This document shows, in pieces, positions 43,611 to 54,592 of a stretch of 64,000 bases of DNA. Source of the DNA: Dactylis glomerata (Eukaryota > Streptophyta > Magnoliopsida > Poales > Poaceae); assembly GCA_007115705.1 (NCBI GenBank), contig QXEO01000734.1, positions 1,895,430 through 1,959,429 on the forward strand, given 5' to 3'. Position numbers and translations under genes: made by a program. Under the pieces are notes generated by a model that was given only the letters and a program-made list of their open reading frames with translations, was not told the DNA's origin and ran no database searches. Numbering within the stretch: the first letter of the stretch is position 1; each line of letters opens with the position of its first letter.

Positions 43611-44744
43611 ATGGACAACTGCACCTATGGAGAAGTCTTTGAAAGAGAAGCACCAAGGTCATCAAGGCCTTCAAGATCTACTGCTCAATATAGGATATCC
43701 TACAATGAAGATCTTATGCCACCAAACATTGAGGGAGACGATGGAGATGCGCATCCATCCACCTTCCCTTGTGCTAACTTTTTGAGTGATACAGGGATTC
43801 TTGAGGATTTCTTACTCCTTATTGACAGGGTTGGATTGACTACATACATGACAGATGAGAGTAACCAATATGCTATTCTCACAAAGATTTTCGTTGAGAG
43901 CTTTAAATACACTAACTCTCATTTCAAGCCTTCCATTGCATTTAAGATCTATGATAAGTCTATCACCATGTCCTTGGAGAAGTTTTGTGTTATTTTAGGT
44001 ATTCCCATGTTTGGGACACCAAAGAAGATGCTACAATAGCCCGCTGATTTGTTGGAGCTCTACCAAGGGGTAACTAATGATGATGACCGCACCGCGCAGC
44101 GTGGCAAGATAAGAAACATCCAACTCCCAGCTATTAGATATTTTACTTACTATCTTGCCACTAGTATTCTTGGTAGGGGGAACACTAGCAATATCTCTAA
44201 CTATCATTTAGCTTTTCTAGCTACCGCTCTTGATGTTAGCAAGAAGTATAACCTCGGTGCTCTTATTGCTCGTCGACTAGCCGCTAGGGGACCTATTTAT
44301 GGAGGCATTGTTGTTCCACGCATTGTTGCTGCTCTAGGACTTTCTATTGCTCCTCATGATATATTGTTGGCTCCACAGAGGCTCGATCTTGCTGCCATGA
44401 AGCTCCATCACTTTGTTACTACTAACTCATGTGCAGGGAAATTAGTTTATAGAATGTTATTCACTGATGGAGAGGAAAGGGAAATTCCTTTGCCGCAGTC
44501 CAGTTTGTTCACTATTCATAGGAGGCCATGGTCGCGCTCGAAGGAGGAATTGGACGAGCAGCTTAGGTTGCTCGGCTTCCACGTTCAGCACGGCGCAGTG
44601 GACCAGGAGGAAGAGGAGGCATCGGCCGATCACTACGCCGCATACCACACCGGGGCGTCCTCGAGCTCATACCAGGACGAAGGTACTTCTTCGTCACACT
44701 TTGGAGGCGCCACTTCATGGCCAAGTTGGCCGAGTTGGGATTGA
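43611..44744 (+). pseudogene. Athila-B second ORF, ATHILA ORF-1 family
   Basis: 378 codons with one TAG at 44037-44039. Motifs: LEDFLLLIDRVGLTTYMTDE, SNQYAILTKIFVESFKY, SHFKPSIAFKIYDKSITM and LEKFCVILGIP, then RNIQLPAIRYFTYYLATSIL, RGNTSNISNYHLAFLA, ARRLAARGPIYGGIV and a Glu/Ser-rich tail. This is the pattern of the plant ATHILA ORF-1 protein family. Its role is unknown; it is often compared to an env-like position, but no signal peptide or membrane span is visible. No TE enzyme follows. Confidence 0.8.
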
Positions 44745-46734
44745 TCTCCACTTAGGCCAAAAGCCTAAGCTTGGGGGGAGGTACGTCGACGATTCACTCA
44801 TCTACATATCATATTTTGTCGGTACTTTGTATATCCATGTTTCGCTTTCTTTTCTTTATTGTTCTCGTTCTTATTTCTACATTCCAAAACACAAAAAGAC
44901 CAAAAATATTTCTGTTGTTTCTCTTTTTTTGCCTTTTTAGTTTCTATCTTTGGTTTGCTTTACTTGCTATTTTCGGTTTAATATTTGAAAAATCCAAAAA
45001 TATTTTGCTTTGTTTGCTATTTCCTTCTGTTCTTGTTTCAAAAATCGAAAACCCAAAAATATTTGTTGTTCTTCTTCGGTTTTGTAAAGTTTGTTGCAGA
45101 GTTCAGTTTCCCATGACTCCATTGGAGGTTGGTATTCACTTCATATTATTCAAGCCGCACAAGTGAAAGGCAATAATGACGACATATGACAATCCGAGAT
45201 GTGGTAAGACGCTGGTATGAACTCTATTTGTTTTCATTTTTGTACATATACTCATCTATGTGGACATGCTTAGTCGGTTCATATAAGGTATATGTTATTT
45301 AATGGATGCTTTGTAGTTCTTGCTCTCATATGATTAGTTCCAATTTACTAATAGTTTGTAGCATGTCATGTAGACGCTTGCTTGCATTGTTTTATTCATA
45401 ATATGGTATGTTATTGTGGTATCCTCCTCTAAAAGTTTCATTTGAATCGACTTGGCACATGCTCAAGCATGCATATGACTGAACAAAAAGTCAATTAAGC
45501 CTCGATGATTTACTTTGCCTCAGAGTTCTTGTATCATTTTTATGCCTATATTAATTTTGTTTTGTCAGAAGTATGATTATGACAGTTATTGCTCTCTCGA
45601 TTGTCGCTTCCTAGTCTTTTGCTAGCCTTCACTTGCACTGAGAGGGAATACTTCTCGTGCATCCAACTCCTGAAAACCAAGTAACCCCATAGAGTCCACT
45701 ATAAATTCCTATGCATGGTATTTGTAAGCCATTCCAAGTAAATTTTCATGAGCTACCTTTCAAAACTTTCAACTACTTCTCATTTTGTGCCACTGTTTTT
45801 AGCTCATGGGGACATAGTGGTCGGAATTGCTATCTTCCATATTAAATTGAGTACCCATCGACTAGGCAGCTTCATCTACTCGCCATTACTTTTGCAAGGG
45901 AGCTGGTCAGACCATTGTAATCTAATCTAAAAAAAGAAAAGAAAAAAGGCACTCCTCCATGGTATGTGAAAGTTGGTGGGCACCCGATGGAATCGGTTAG
46001 CCATGGTTTGAGAAAGGAAAAAAGGTGGGGAGGAGTGCCAAAGCTTTATAAAAGAGCACCAATGTGCCAAATTTTCAAAGAACTCGGAACCACTCTCACT
46101 TGTTTAGTATGGAAGATAGCAAGTCCCCATTGCCAGTCGTTGACATGAAACAACCACCTCTCAAAATAAATTTTTATCTCTATTTAACAAATGAAAAGCT
46201 CTAGCACATGTTGAATCACTGCTTCCCTCTGCGAAGGGCCCTTCTTTTACTTTTATGCTGAGTCTTGATCTTCTAACTTTAAGCACCTTCTTGAGAGCAT
46301 AGCTGTTATTCTTAGTGTAATGTGCTTGTCCCATAACACGGTTAATTGTGGTATAACTTTGATGCTTGTATCTTTGATATTTTTACTTCTAGTCTTACTT
46401 TGAACTTCAGAGGTGCCTTAGCATTTATGTTTTGGTCCACAAATAAAGGCAAGCGGGATACCACTCTTTCATATCTTATTATGAGCATTACAATATTGTA
46501 GCTTCTTATGATCATGTTGCTTGTTATTAGTATATTGGCACTCTTTCATAGCTTGCTTGACTATGAGGTAACATTAGTTGCATATTTCTTATTATGAATT
46601 GCCTGAGTATTCAATCATATAGTGGGAATATTTACATATTATGAAGAAAATGTGTTCGTGAAAGTTTATTTTATCGCACTCAGTTGTTAACTGAATTGCT
46701 TGAGGACAAGCAATTAGCTAAGCTTGGGGGGAGT
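44745..46734 (+). other. Athila-B 3' noncoding region and polypurine tract
   Basis: 2 kb with no supported gene. 45330-46270 is shared with Athila-A (36540-37390). The segment near 44880-45090 is A/T-rich with repeated CAAAA(A/T)ATT and AAAAATATT blocks. AAGCTTGGGGGGAG (46720-46733) just before the LTR is the polypurine tract. A second AAGCTTGGGGGGAGG occurs at 44767-44781, right after the ATHILA ORF. Confidence 0.75.
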
Positions 46735-48131
46735 TGATACGTCCAAAACGTATCTACTTTCCCAAACGCTTTTGCTGTTGTTTCCCCTCTAATTTGTGTG
46801 TTTTGAATGCAACTAACATGGACTAACGCTGTTTTCAGCAGAATTGCTATGGTGTCTCGTTTTTGTGCAGAAATCCAACTTTTAGAAAAAATCCGGGAAA
46901 ATATTACAAAAATCCTATTTCACCAGAAGACCCACGGAGCCAGAAGACGAGACGGAGAGGGGCTGGGAGGCCGCCACACAACCAGGGGGCTCGGCCCAGG
47001 CCTGACCGCGCCCACCTGTTGTGAGGCCGCCTCGGCCATCGCCTTGACCCCTCCTTCCGCCTACATATACCCTCTGACCTGAAAGGAGCGGGGGTTCAGC
47101 GTTTTTCCCAGATAGACTTCCGCTGCGCCGCCACCATCAGAAACCGCGATTCGGAACCAGAAACTCCATTTTGGCATCCTGCCGGGACGGGGATTTGGAG
47201 GAGATCTTCATCACCATCATCACCGACGTCTCTACATCAACCATCAATGACTCCCCCATCCATGTGTGAGTAATTCCCGCTGTAGGCAAAGGGGATGGTA
47301 GGGATTGGATGAGATGATTCATGTAATTTTCTATGAGATTGTTAGGGCATAGTTCCTAGTATCTACTATTAGTGCTTATGCCATTGTTGCAACTTGTTGT
47401 GCTTAATGCTTGTCACTTTGGGCCCGAGTGTCATGATCTCAGATCTAAACTTGTTATTGTTTTATGATGATACTTGTTATTTATGATCTTACCCGCAAGT
47501 TGTTTACACATATCATTGTCTAGAACCCGAGGCCCCAAAGTGACAGAAATTGGGATAACCAGAGGGGATGGCTATGATGTAAGGATCACATGTGTTCACC
47601 AAGTGCTATGCTTTGCTCCGGTACTTTATTAAAAGGAGTACCTTAATTACCAGTAGTTTCCCTTGAGGCCCTGCTGCAACATGCTGGTAGGACAAAAGAT
47701 GTCGTGCAAGTTTCTCATTGCGAGCACGTACGACTATATACGGAACACATGCCTATGATTGTTTAGTACTAGGATGCTTTATTATTATTTATCTGCAATT
47801 GCCCATGTCTCACTGATTTCATAAATTATCTTATCCATGTAACGCCCGTACATCTATTCCTATGCCTACAGTATTTTATCCTACTGTTTCCTATTGCTAC
47901 TATTACCGCTTTTATTTTACTATTGATGTTACTGTTTTACTACTATCACCACTATAAAACTGTTGCTACTGATAAACCTCTGCGAGCAAGTATGTTTCCA
48001 AGTGCAGCTGAATTGACAACTCATCTGTTAAGGCTTATAAATATTCTTTGGCTCCCCTTCTGTCGAATCAAAAAATTTGGGTTTTACTTCACTCGAAGAC
48101 TGTTGCGATCCCCTATACTTGTGGGTCATCA
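46735..48131 (+). repeat. Athila-B 3' LTR (1397 bp)
   Basis: It aligns with 38642-40039 and ends CTTGTGGGTCATCA, followed by the duplicated CATGC. Confidence 0.96.
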
Positions 48132-48136
48132 CATGC

Positions 48137-48981
48137 TCTCCATTGCTAGTAGATATCTTGGCCGAGTAGATGCTAGTGACTCCAAGAGGGAGTATTTATG
48201 CTCGATAGTGGGTTCATGCCTCTAGTAATCTGGGGGAGTGACAGAAACCTCTAAGGTTGTAGATGTGTTGCTGCTACTAGGGAGAAAATAACAATCTTGT
48301 GTTCAAGGACATTTGTATTGTTTACATTACACACTTTGCTTAAGGCGATAATCTGTTGCTTGCAACTTAATACCCAACGGTTGCTCAGATGACATCCGGC
48401 GGGTGGATTATTAGTCATAGATGCAGTTGGATTACGGTCTATGTATTATGTTGTAATGCCCAAGTGAATCTCATAGTGATCCTCATGACATTTGTATGCT
48501 TGCTTTATTCTATCAATTGCCCAACTAATTTGTTTACCCAGCATGTTATTTATCTTATGGAGAGACACCTCTAGTGAACTATGGACTCCGGTCCATTCTT
48601 TTACATTGTTATTATCGTTTACCATTTACTTGCTTTATTTACATTCTCGCAAACTACTATCTTTTACCACTCGATACGCTTAATCCTTTGTTTACAGCAA
48701 ACCGGTGAGATTGACAACCTCACTGTAAGTTGGGTAAAGTACTTGGTTGTGTTGTGTGCAGGTTCCACGTTGCTGCTGGTGCAAAGCTACGCCCCAGACG
48801 AGGCGCCATATATAAATTGTCTAGAGCTGTCACGAAGCTAGCGAGCATCAACCCTCGGAAGTTGGTTCTTTCTCCTACTGGTTCGATAAACCTTGGTTTC
48901 ATACTGAGGGAAGACTTGCTGCTGTGCTCATCATATCTTCCTCTTGGGGTTCCCAACTAGGCGGTCATCTACACGCCATCA
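48137..48981 (+). repeat. Athila-A 3' LTR, right part
   Basis: It continues the LTR interrupted at 38641 (TCTCCATTGCTAGTAGATATC matches the 5' copy at 33690) and ends CACGCCATCA. The GAGGA duplication follows at 48982-48986. Confidence 0.95.
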
Positions 48982-49081
48982 GAGGAGCCAAGTTTAGCAT
49001 CCGGGAGAAGCGGGAAAGCTGGTCACTGAAGTACTTTGTGTCATCATAAAAGGGAGTCTTCATCTTGGTGAAAAGGGCCAT
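48982..49081 (-). pseudogene. Tekay-1 first ORF, N-terminal part
   Basis: The ATG at 49081 (minus strand) begins MALFTKMKTPFYDDTKYF and runs through RFSRMLNLAP before Athila-A splits it; the rest is at 32136-32916. The start is the first ATG after the primer site and 5' leader of about 195 bases (49082-49275), in which I see no other feature. Confidence 0.65.
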
Positions 49082-49275
49082 CTAAAAATGAAAGAGAACA
49101 TAACAAAATAAGTAAATGAATTTGATAAGTCTTACAAGAAGATGTAACAAACTGAAATGTAGATAAAATTTTATTTAGAAAACTGAATTGATTTTTCTTT
49201 TTGAAGAAAGAAAGGAATCCTAGGGCTTCCTAGTCTATTCCAAACCTAGGGTCTCAATCCTACAAGCAACACTAT

Positions 49276-49287
49276 GCTCTGATACCA
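49276..49287 (-). other. Tekay-1 primer binding site (initiator tRNA-Met type)
   Basis: On the minus strand TGGTATCAGAGC lies three bases inside the 5' LTR, the complement of plant initiator tRNA-Met. This fixes the orientation of Tekay-1 and identifies 49291-52349 as its 5' LTR. Confidence 0.93.
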
Positions 49288-49290
49288 TTC

Positions 49291-52200
49291 TGTAGCGCCC
49301 TACCTTTTAAAAATGGCAGAACTCATGTGTTAAGTGCTACTCCCTGGATCACTTATAGCACCACAGTACAAAATATAGTAATCATTGCAGATAGTATCAT
49401 TTATTACATCGTAGATCCATATACATAAGTCTTTAAAACCTTAGAAAGTTGCTTTGTCACTTGGACTAGCTTAAAATACCAGAGTTTGACACAAATAAAA
49501 GTCAAGGGAATTAAACTGCAATGACCCTCCATCTTCAGCAAGTGCCACAGGCAGACATGTTGGAATGTAGACTCGAGATCCCTACCAATACTCATCCTCT
49601 GAATAACCTGCACATTTGAATATGCAGCCCCAATGAAAGGGGTCAGTACAACAACATACTGGCAAATGACACATATTTGGTGGCTGTTGTGAAAAGACTA
49701 TACTACATGATATTTGGTTACTGGATCTTTTGGGCTAATTTGCATAAAGCAAGTTTTATCCTATATTTTCCAAATCAAAGCATTTTTAATCATTTAAAGA
49801 ATTATATTAAAAAGGCACATGGATAACTCTCAAGTGGTAACCACCACATACCTTGGGTTGATAGCTAGGGATGTGGCCCTGAGTAGCTACCAAGATGACC
49901 CTCGGGTGATAAGAACCACACAAGACCTGTGTTGATAGCCAGGTGCATGGCCCCAAGTAGCGACTGCTCTAAAGTTGTTCATAAACCAATTTTATTAATT
50001 ATGAATGGGTGATGAGATTCTTCTGTACATACCATGTCTAGAGACTCAAGTCGTCCATAACCGGGGACACGACTAATCGATTAGTTTTACACCCTGCAGG
50101 GGTTGTGCAGTTTTACCTTAAGACTCATTCTACCCAGAGAGAAGAATGAGACAAGACCTTTCTGAAGAAGAATTCAACCATACTAGCATGACCGTACCCC
50201 AAATACCACCTCATGTCATTACTAGCTACAAGTTGAACCCTCACATCATACACAATCAAGACAGAGCCCATAATGTCATAAGGCTGCACTGGAAGTACTC
50301 TAAAGCATGGAAGACATATTAATCTCTTTAATCCTGGGTGGCCATCCTCAAGTGAACTCCTAGGTGATAACAACCACACAGTCCTGGGTTGATAGCCAGG
50401 TGTGTAGCCCTGGGTAGCCACTCAACATCGCCTCCTCTTACAAACCATTCCACCCAGGTGATTCATTGAAGTTGTGGTTTAAGTTTTAGAACAATTCATC
50501 AACAAAGCATGGCATCATTTTCCAAAGTAAGTTTGCAGTCCTAGCAAGTGGGGTTTAAAGGATGGCTACACACTACTAGGATCTAAGCAATTCACAAAGT
50601 TCTTTGAAAATTAACCTATCATGCATACTACTGGAAAACACTAATACAGTAGTAAAAGTAGGTAAAAGAATGTGTGTCACTTTCCTTGGAAACAACCAAC
50701 ACACTCACAACAATCACAATTGTAGTTCAGCTCCTCTTCACAATCTAAACAAGAAAATACACACAGACTTAAACATACAATTCCAGTATGGCAATCATAG
50801 ACATGTATGCATGAATGCAAAAGAAATTTTAATTTCACACATCTTATGATGTGTGAAAATATTTCAATTAAAGTTCTCAGATGATAGGTTTTAGTAAAAC
50901 AAAACCAATGCAAAAAGAATTAATCAAAAAGCTCTTTTAGATCTTTAATTATTTGCAAAACAGTGATCTAGAAGCAATTGAACTACACCAAGTTTGTGCA
51001 AGTTTCAAAAAGTGAGATTTTTTATTCTAAAACAAGCCACAAGTCTAGAGTAATCCAAATACTACAAAAATATAATATTTAGACTTGCAGAACAAAAGAT
51101 ATAAATCAATTTGCATAAAATAGGGTTTAAATCAATCTGAGATTAGATCCAGATTTGATGAAAAAAACTTGGAAAATAAACTACACTAATAAATTCTCCT
51201 CCTCCTAAGCTTTCCATAGACATAAATTCGTCCAAAACGTAGTTGTAGATCTTTTTCTAGAATTTTTGCAAGTTTGCAGCAATTTGAAACAATTCAAATC
51301 AAATAAAAGAAATTTGAAACGGGGGGCGATCCAGGGATCGACGCGTGGCAGCCTGTGACTGGCGCGTACCGCTTTGGGCGGATCGCGATCGTGGGCCTTC
51401 AGATCTAATGTAGATCTGACGCTCCAGATCGCAGCGTACTGGGTCAGTGGGTTCTAATCGCGGCCATAGAAATCAGATCGGACGGAGGGAGAGAGGAGGA
51501 GGGCGGAGCTCACCGGCGCGGCTAGGGTTTCGGCGAGGGCGCGTCGGGCGTGGACATTCTCGTCGCTGCGGTGATCCCTGGAGATGATGAAGGCGATGAC
51601 GAGGTGCGCGGTGGCGAGGCGAGCAAGATGGTGGTGGCGGCGGCGTGGATCGCGTGCAGGTGGGTGGCTAGGGCTCCACCGGAGCTTGCAGATGTTGCGG
51701 CGAGCGTGCGTTCGATACGGCGGCCTGGAGGCGTAAACGTGCGCGCGGCTTGGGGGAAAAGAGAGAGAGGGGTGGGGTATTTATAGGCGGGGGTGACTGG
51801 GCGAGGGGGTAGGGTTCGGGTGCGAGGCGGAATCGGATGGCGGCGGCACGTTCCGTGCTCGGGCCAGACTCACGGAGACGGCAACCCCGTCTGACAAGCG
51901 GGCCCCACTTGTCATCAGCTTAGCGCGGCGCGGCGGTAGCGTTTCGGGCTCAGGCGGTTGCTGGGTCGGGCTGGCTTCGGCGCCTGGGCCGGATCGTTTC
52001 CCGGCGGCCCGTTTTCCTATTTTATTTTGCAAAGCAATTTTTCTTTTTTTCTATTTTGAAACAAAACAGATTTAGTTTTGCAACAAAACTTGCATAATTT
52101 GAATAGCTTTAAATTTGTAAAAATTTGTAAAAACCAGAGAGTTTTAGACCAATTAAAATGCAGACCAAATAAGACTAAAACAAAAATAACTTTGGATAAG

Positions 52201-52349
52201 AAATAATAATAACTCACATGAGCTATTTAAATAAATTTTGAATTGAAACCTTTCTTAGAAAATTTCTAAAACCAATATTATTTCAAATAATGCAATGATG
52301 CTCATGAATGTATGCTGGTTCTTAATTTTTAAAAACCTGGGATGTTACA
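49291..52349 (-). repeat. Tekay-1 5' LTR (3059 bp) with promoter
   Basis: Full-length partner of 27221-30144. On the minus strand a TATAAATACC box is at 51778-51787, upstream of a GC-rich leader. The segment 51725-51870 that carries it is absent from the other LTR. The TATTT duplication is at 52350-52354. Confidence 0.93.
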
Positions 52350-52354
52350 TATTT

Positions 52355-53225
52355 TTTGCCATTTGCATTATCGCTTCATACACTTCTTTTTCATTGAAAT
52401 CAACACATAAAATCTCCTTTTCCTCCTCCGAAAGTTGTGGACTATCTGAAATCTTGTTCTATCATGTAAAAATTGTTTATGGAGGGCGCTCCAGATATGT
52501 TTTATAATATTCGGAGATATAAGTTTTTAGTCCCTCCTGACGGATTATGGTACCCTTGTTCCAATTGGAATGTTTTTTCCTCCTATGTTTTCCGTTTGCA
52601 ATCAAGTGAAAGTATTTTGTGTTATTTCCACCTTCTTAGACATATTTTACTTTTGCTCTCTGTGCCCATTTAGATTCCTCATCTCTTCTTAATTTAGCCA
52701 ATTTATCATTGGCCCCTTGAAGGCTATGACGCTCCTCCTTATTCAAAGGTATTGTTTCGGCCTTCCTATCAAGCGTGTCAATAATACCTAAGAGATTTTG
52801 TTTTTTATTTCATATGAACACTACTAATATTCTTGGCCATCCTCTCAAAAAGCTCCTAATATGTCGAATTTTGGCTTGCCAATTTCCATTGGATTACCAC
52901 CAACATTTATTGAATTCCATTCTCTTATAACCATTTCAAAGAACCACTCTTGTCGGAGCCAAAATGTTCAAAAGAGAACGTTGCCTTATTTCTGATGTGA
53001 GCTTGTTCACCCGTGTCTAATAGAAGAGGCGCATAATCTGAGCCAGTTCTAGTGAAAACCGTGACGAGGGGAAACTTGTTTTCCTAATCCACACTAGCCA
53101 AAACCCTGTCAAGTTTCTCGTAAGTTGGCGATTCTCTGCGATTTGCCAATGTATATTGTGTTCCGAACAACAAAATCTCTCTTAGATCTAGACTTTCAGT
53201 TATTGCATTATACATAAAGGGCCAT
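52355..53225 (-). pseudogene. LINE-1 fragment 4, endonuclease part of ORF2
   Basis: On the minus strand, at about 53220-52930, frames show ITESLDLREILLFG, then YTLANRRESPTYEKLDRVLA and FPLVTVFTRTGSDYAPLLL, the C-terminal half of the apurinic-type endonuclease of plant L1 LINEs (the SDHxPLL box reads SDYAPLL). It continues with NKATFSFEHF towards 52355, with stops. The right edge near 53225 is an abrupt change to Gypsy-2-related or unknown sequence. Confidence 0.8.
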
Positions 53226-54592
53226 CCACAGAGGTCCAGGGACTTAGGGGGGGGTTTCTTTTGTTGTCTTGGCCCTTAGCGTGGCCCGTATTATGTAACC
53301 GCCCGTCGTATGCTAAGAACTTCTTTAATTTCCTGCAAGTCTCTGCTTGTCTCTCTTCATCTGCTGTGTGTTTGCTTTTTCGTGAACGTCTTCTGTTTGC
53401 ATCATAGCGCGGTGACGATTTCACAGCTAGGATTCTTCCTTCGCTGGAACCATTGCTGCGTGAGTCTATAGGTAGGGGCTGCGGTAGCCACTGACTTACG
53501 CAGACACTTCTGGCGAGGTCCTCCGGCTTCTGCGCGGAGGGAGTAGGGCCTCTGCTGGCCGGCTTCAGGAGATGCAAGTTAACCCCAGCTTAAGGGGATT
53601 GGAGTGGAAGCTAAGTCCTGTGCCAGCTCGAGCGAGGCCGGAGCTGGCACATCTCCTGTCCCCGGGCCTTCGCATAACCCTTGCCACGGCTGGAGTAAAT
53701 CTCCAGGTTTCTGGCTCTAGCCATTTCTTTGCGGATGCTAAGTTTCGATTTCGTCGCTCGTTTGCTAGTCATGTCGCAGCGCCAACTGACCGGACGGCCG
53801 GCGAGGAACTGGAGCCGGCCCACTTCTAAGGGCCAATTCCCTTTCCCCCTAGCCCCCGAGTTTTGGGATAGCTGGAATGACAGCTGGCTCGAAACTAGCT
53901 TGTCCGCATACGGTGCCAACGCCAAGCGAGGCAGCTCTCGCTTCAAACCTCTTTGACATGGCTACTCAGCCTAAGCATCGAGAAACTGTGATCATCGACC
54001 ATTCGCTAGCTTGCCTTAGCCCAGTTCCCTCAACTTTTTCCTTAATCTCCCCACCCTTCGGCCCTTCTACCCCCAACCGGCAGCCTGGTGCCGGTTGGTC
54101 TCCCTTGGGCCGGCAGCCGAATGCCGGCCTAGGGTGGGAGCATGCCGCGGAGTGAGAAGTAGTACTTCGGTTTATTGGGCACCCGACTCATCCTAGCCAA
54201 CGCATGGTTAACGAGCACTGTCTTCAACGCTTAGTTGAGCGATTTTCTATCGTTTACGGTTTTTCCCTGCAGCTTTCCTTCGTATGTGGCCTGCCGGCTC
54301 CTATCCGTCCGGCTGCGCGGAGCCGGAAGATGGAGGTTGGGCTCGAGACCTACTTCATACGTAGTACTCATCCGGCTGACGAGGGATCGATCGTTTTTAG
54401 GGCTGCCGGCTGTGGCTCGGTGCCCGGAGCCGGCTGCCGGTCAAGTGAATAACACAGGAAGCAAAACATACATGAAGTGTTTTCCTCGGAGCCGGCCGTA
54501 ACTAGCCGCTCCGTTATCCTATATTCATTGACAAGTTTTTCAGGGTACAAGCTTTTGCCTTAGCAGAAGAAAGATCTTAGGAGACTGACATT
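53226..54592 (-). other. Gypsy-2 3' region and unassigned sequence
   Basis: No recognised domain. 53200-53577 has a minus-strand frame with a basic YDANRRRSRKSKHTADEERQ stretch that could be the remnant of a real protein; I cannot assign it. 54060-54480 is rich in GCCGGC and GAGCCGGCTG. The boundary between true Gypsy-2 sequence and other DNA is not visible. Confidence 0.4.

Larger units (their letters stand above)
38642..48131 (+). mobile_element. Athila-B, non-autonomous Athila-like element with gag-protease and ATHILA ORF
   Basis: 9490 bp. The LTRs start TGATAC(A/G)TCCAAAAC and end GTGGGTCATCA, with target duplication CATGC (38637-38641 and 48132-48136). Interior: tRNA-Asp primer site, gag, retropepsin, then a second ORF of ATHILA type, then 2 kb of noncoding sequence and a polypurine tract. 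Reverse transcriptase, RNase H and integrase are missing, so it depended on a helper. Both ORFs have in-frame stops. Confidence 0.95.
32917..48981 (+). mobile_element. Athila-A, non-autonomous Athila-like element (holds Athila-B)
   Basis: The LTRs start TGATACGTCTCAAA and end CACGCCATCA, with target duplication GAGGA at 32912-32916 and 48982-48986. The 5' LTR is 32917-34535; the 3' LTR is split by Athila-B into 37869-38641 and 48137-48981. The interior of only 3.3 kb has a tRNA-Asp type primer site and one ORF of about 200 codons. No protease, reverse transcriptase, RNase H or integrase is present. It resembles the abundant WHAM/Sabrina-type elements of Triticeae, but I cannot fix the family name. 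Confidence 0.92.

Noticed and set aside
38642..48131. Considered whether Athila-A and Athila-B were one element with four LTRs.
   Set aside because: LTR sequences differ, the target duplications CATGC and GAGGA are distinct, and the Athila-A LTR is continuous when Athila-B is removed.
54204..54501. Plus-strand frames in the Gypsy-2 3' region considered as an antisense gene like those of Gypsy-1 and Gypsy-3.
   Set aside because: No start context, splice sites, AT-hook, B3 or Transposase_28 motifs are visible; the frames reflect GCCGGC repeats.
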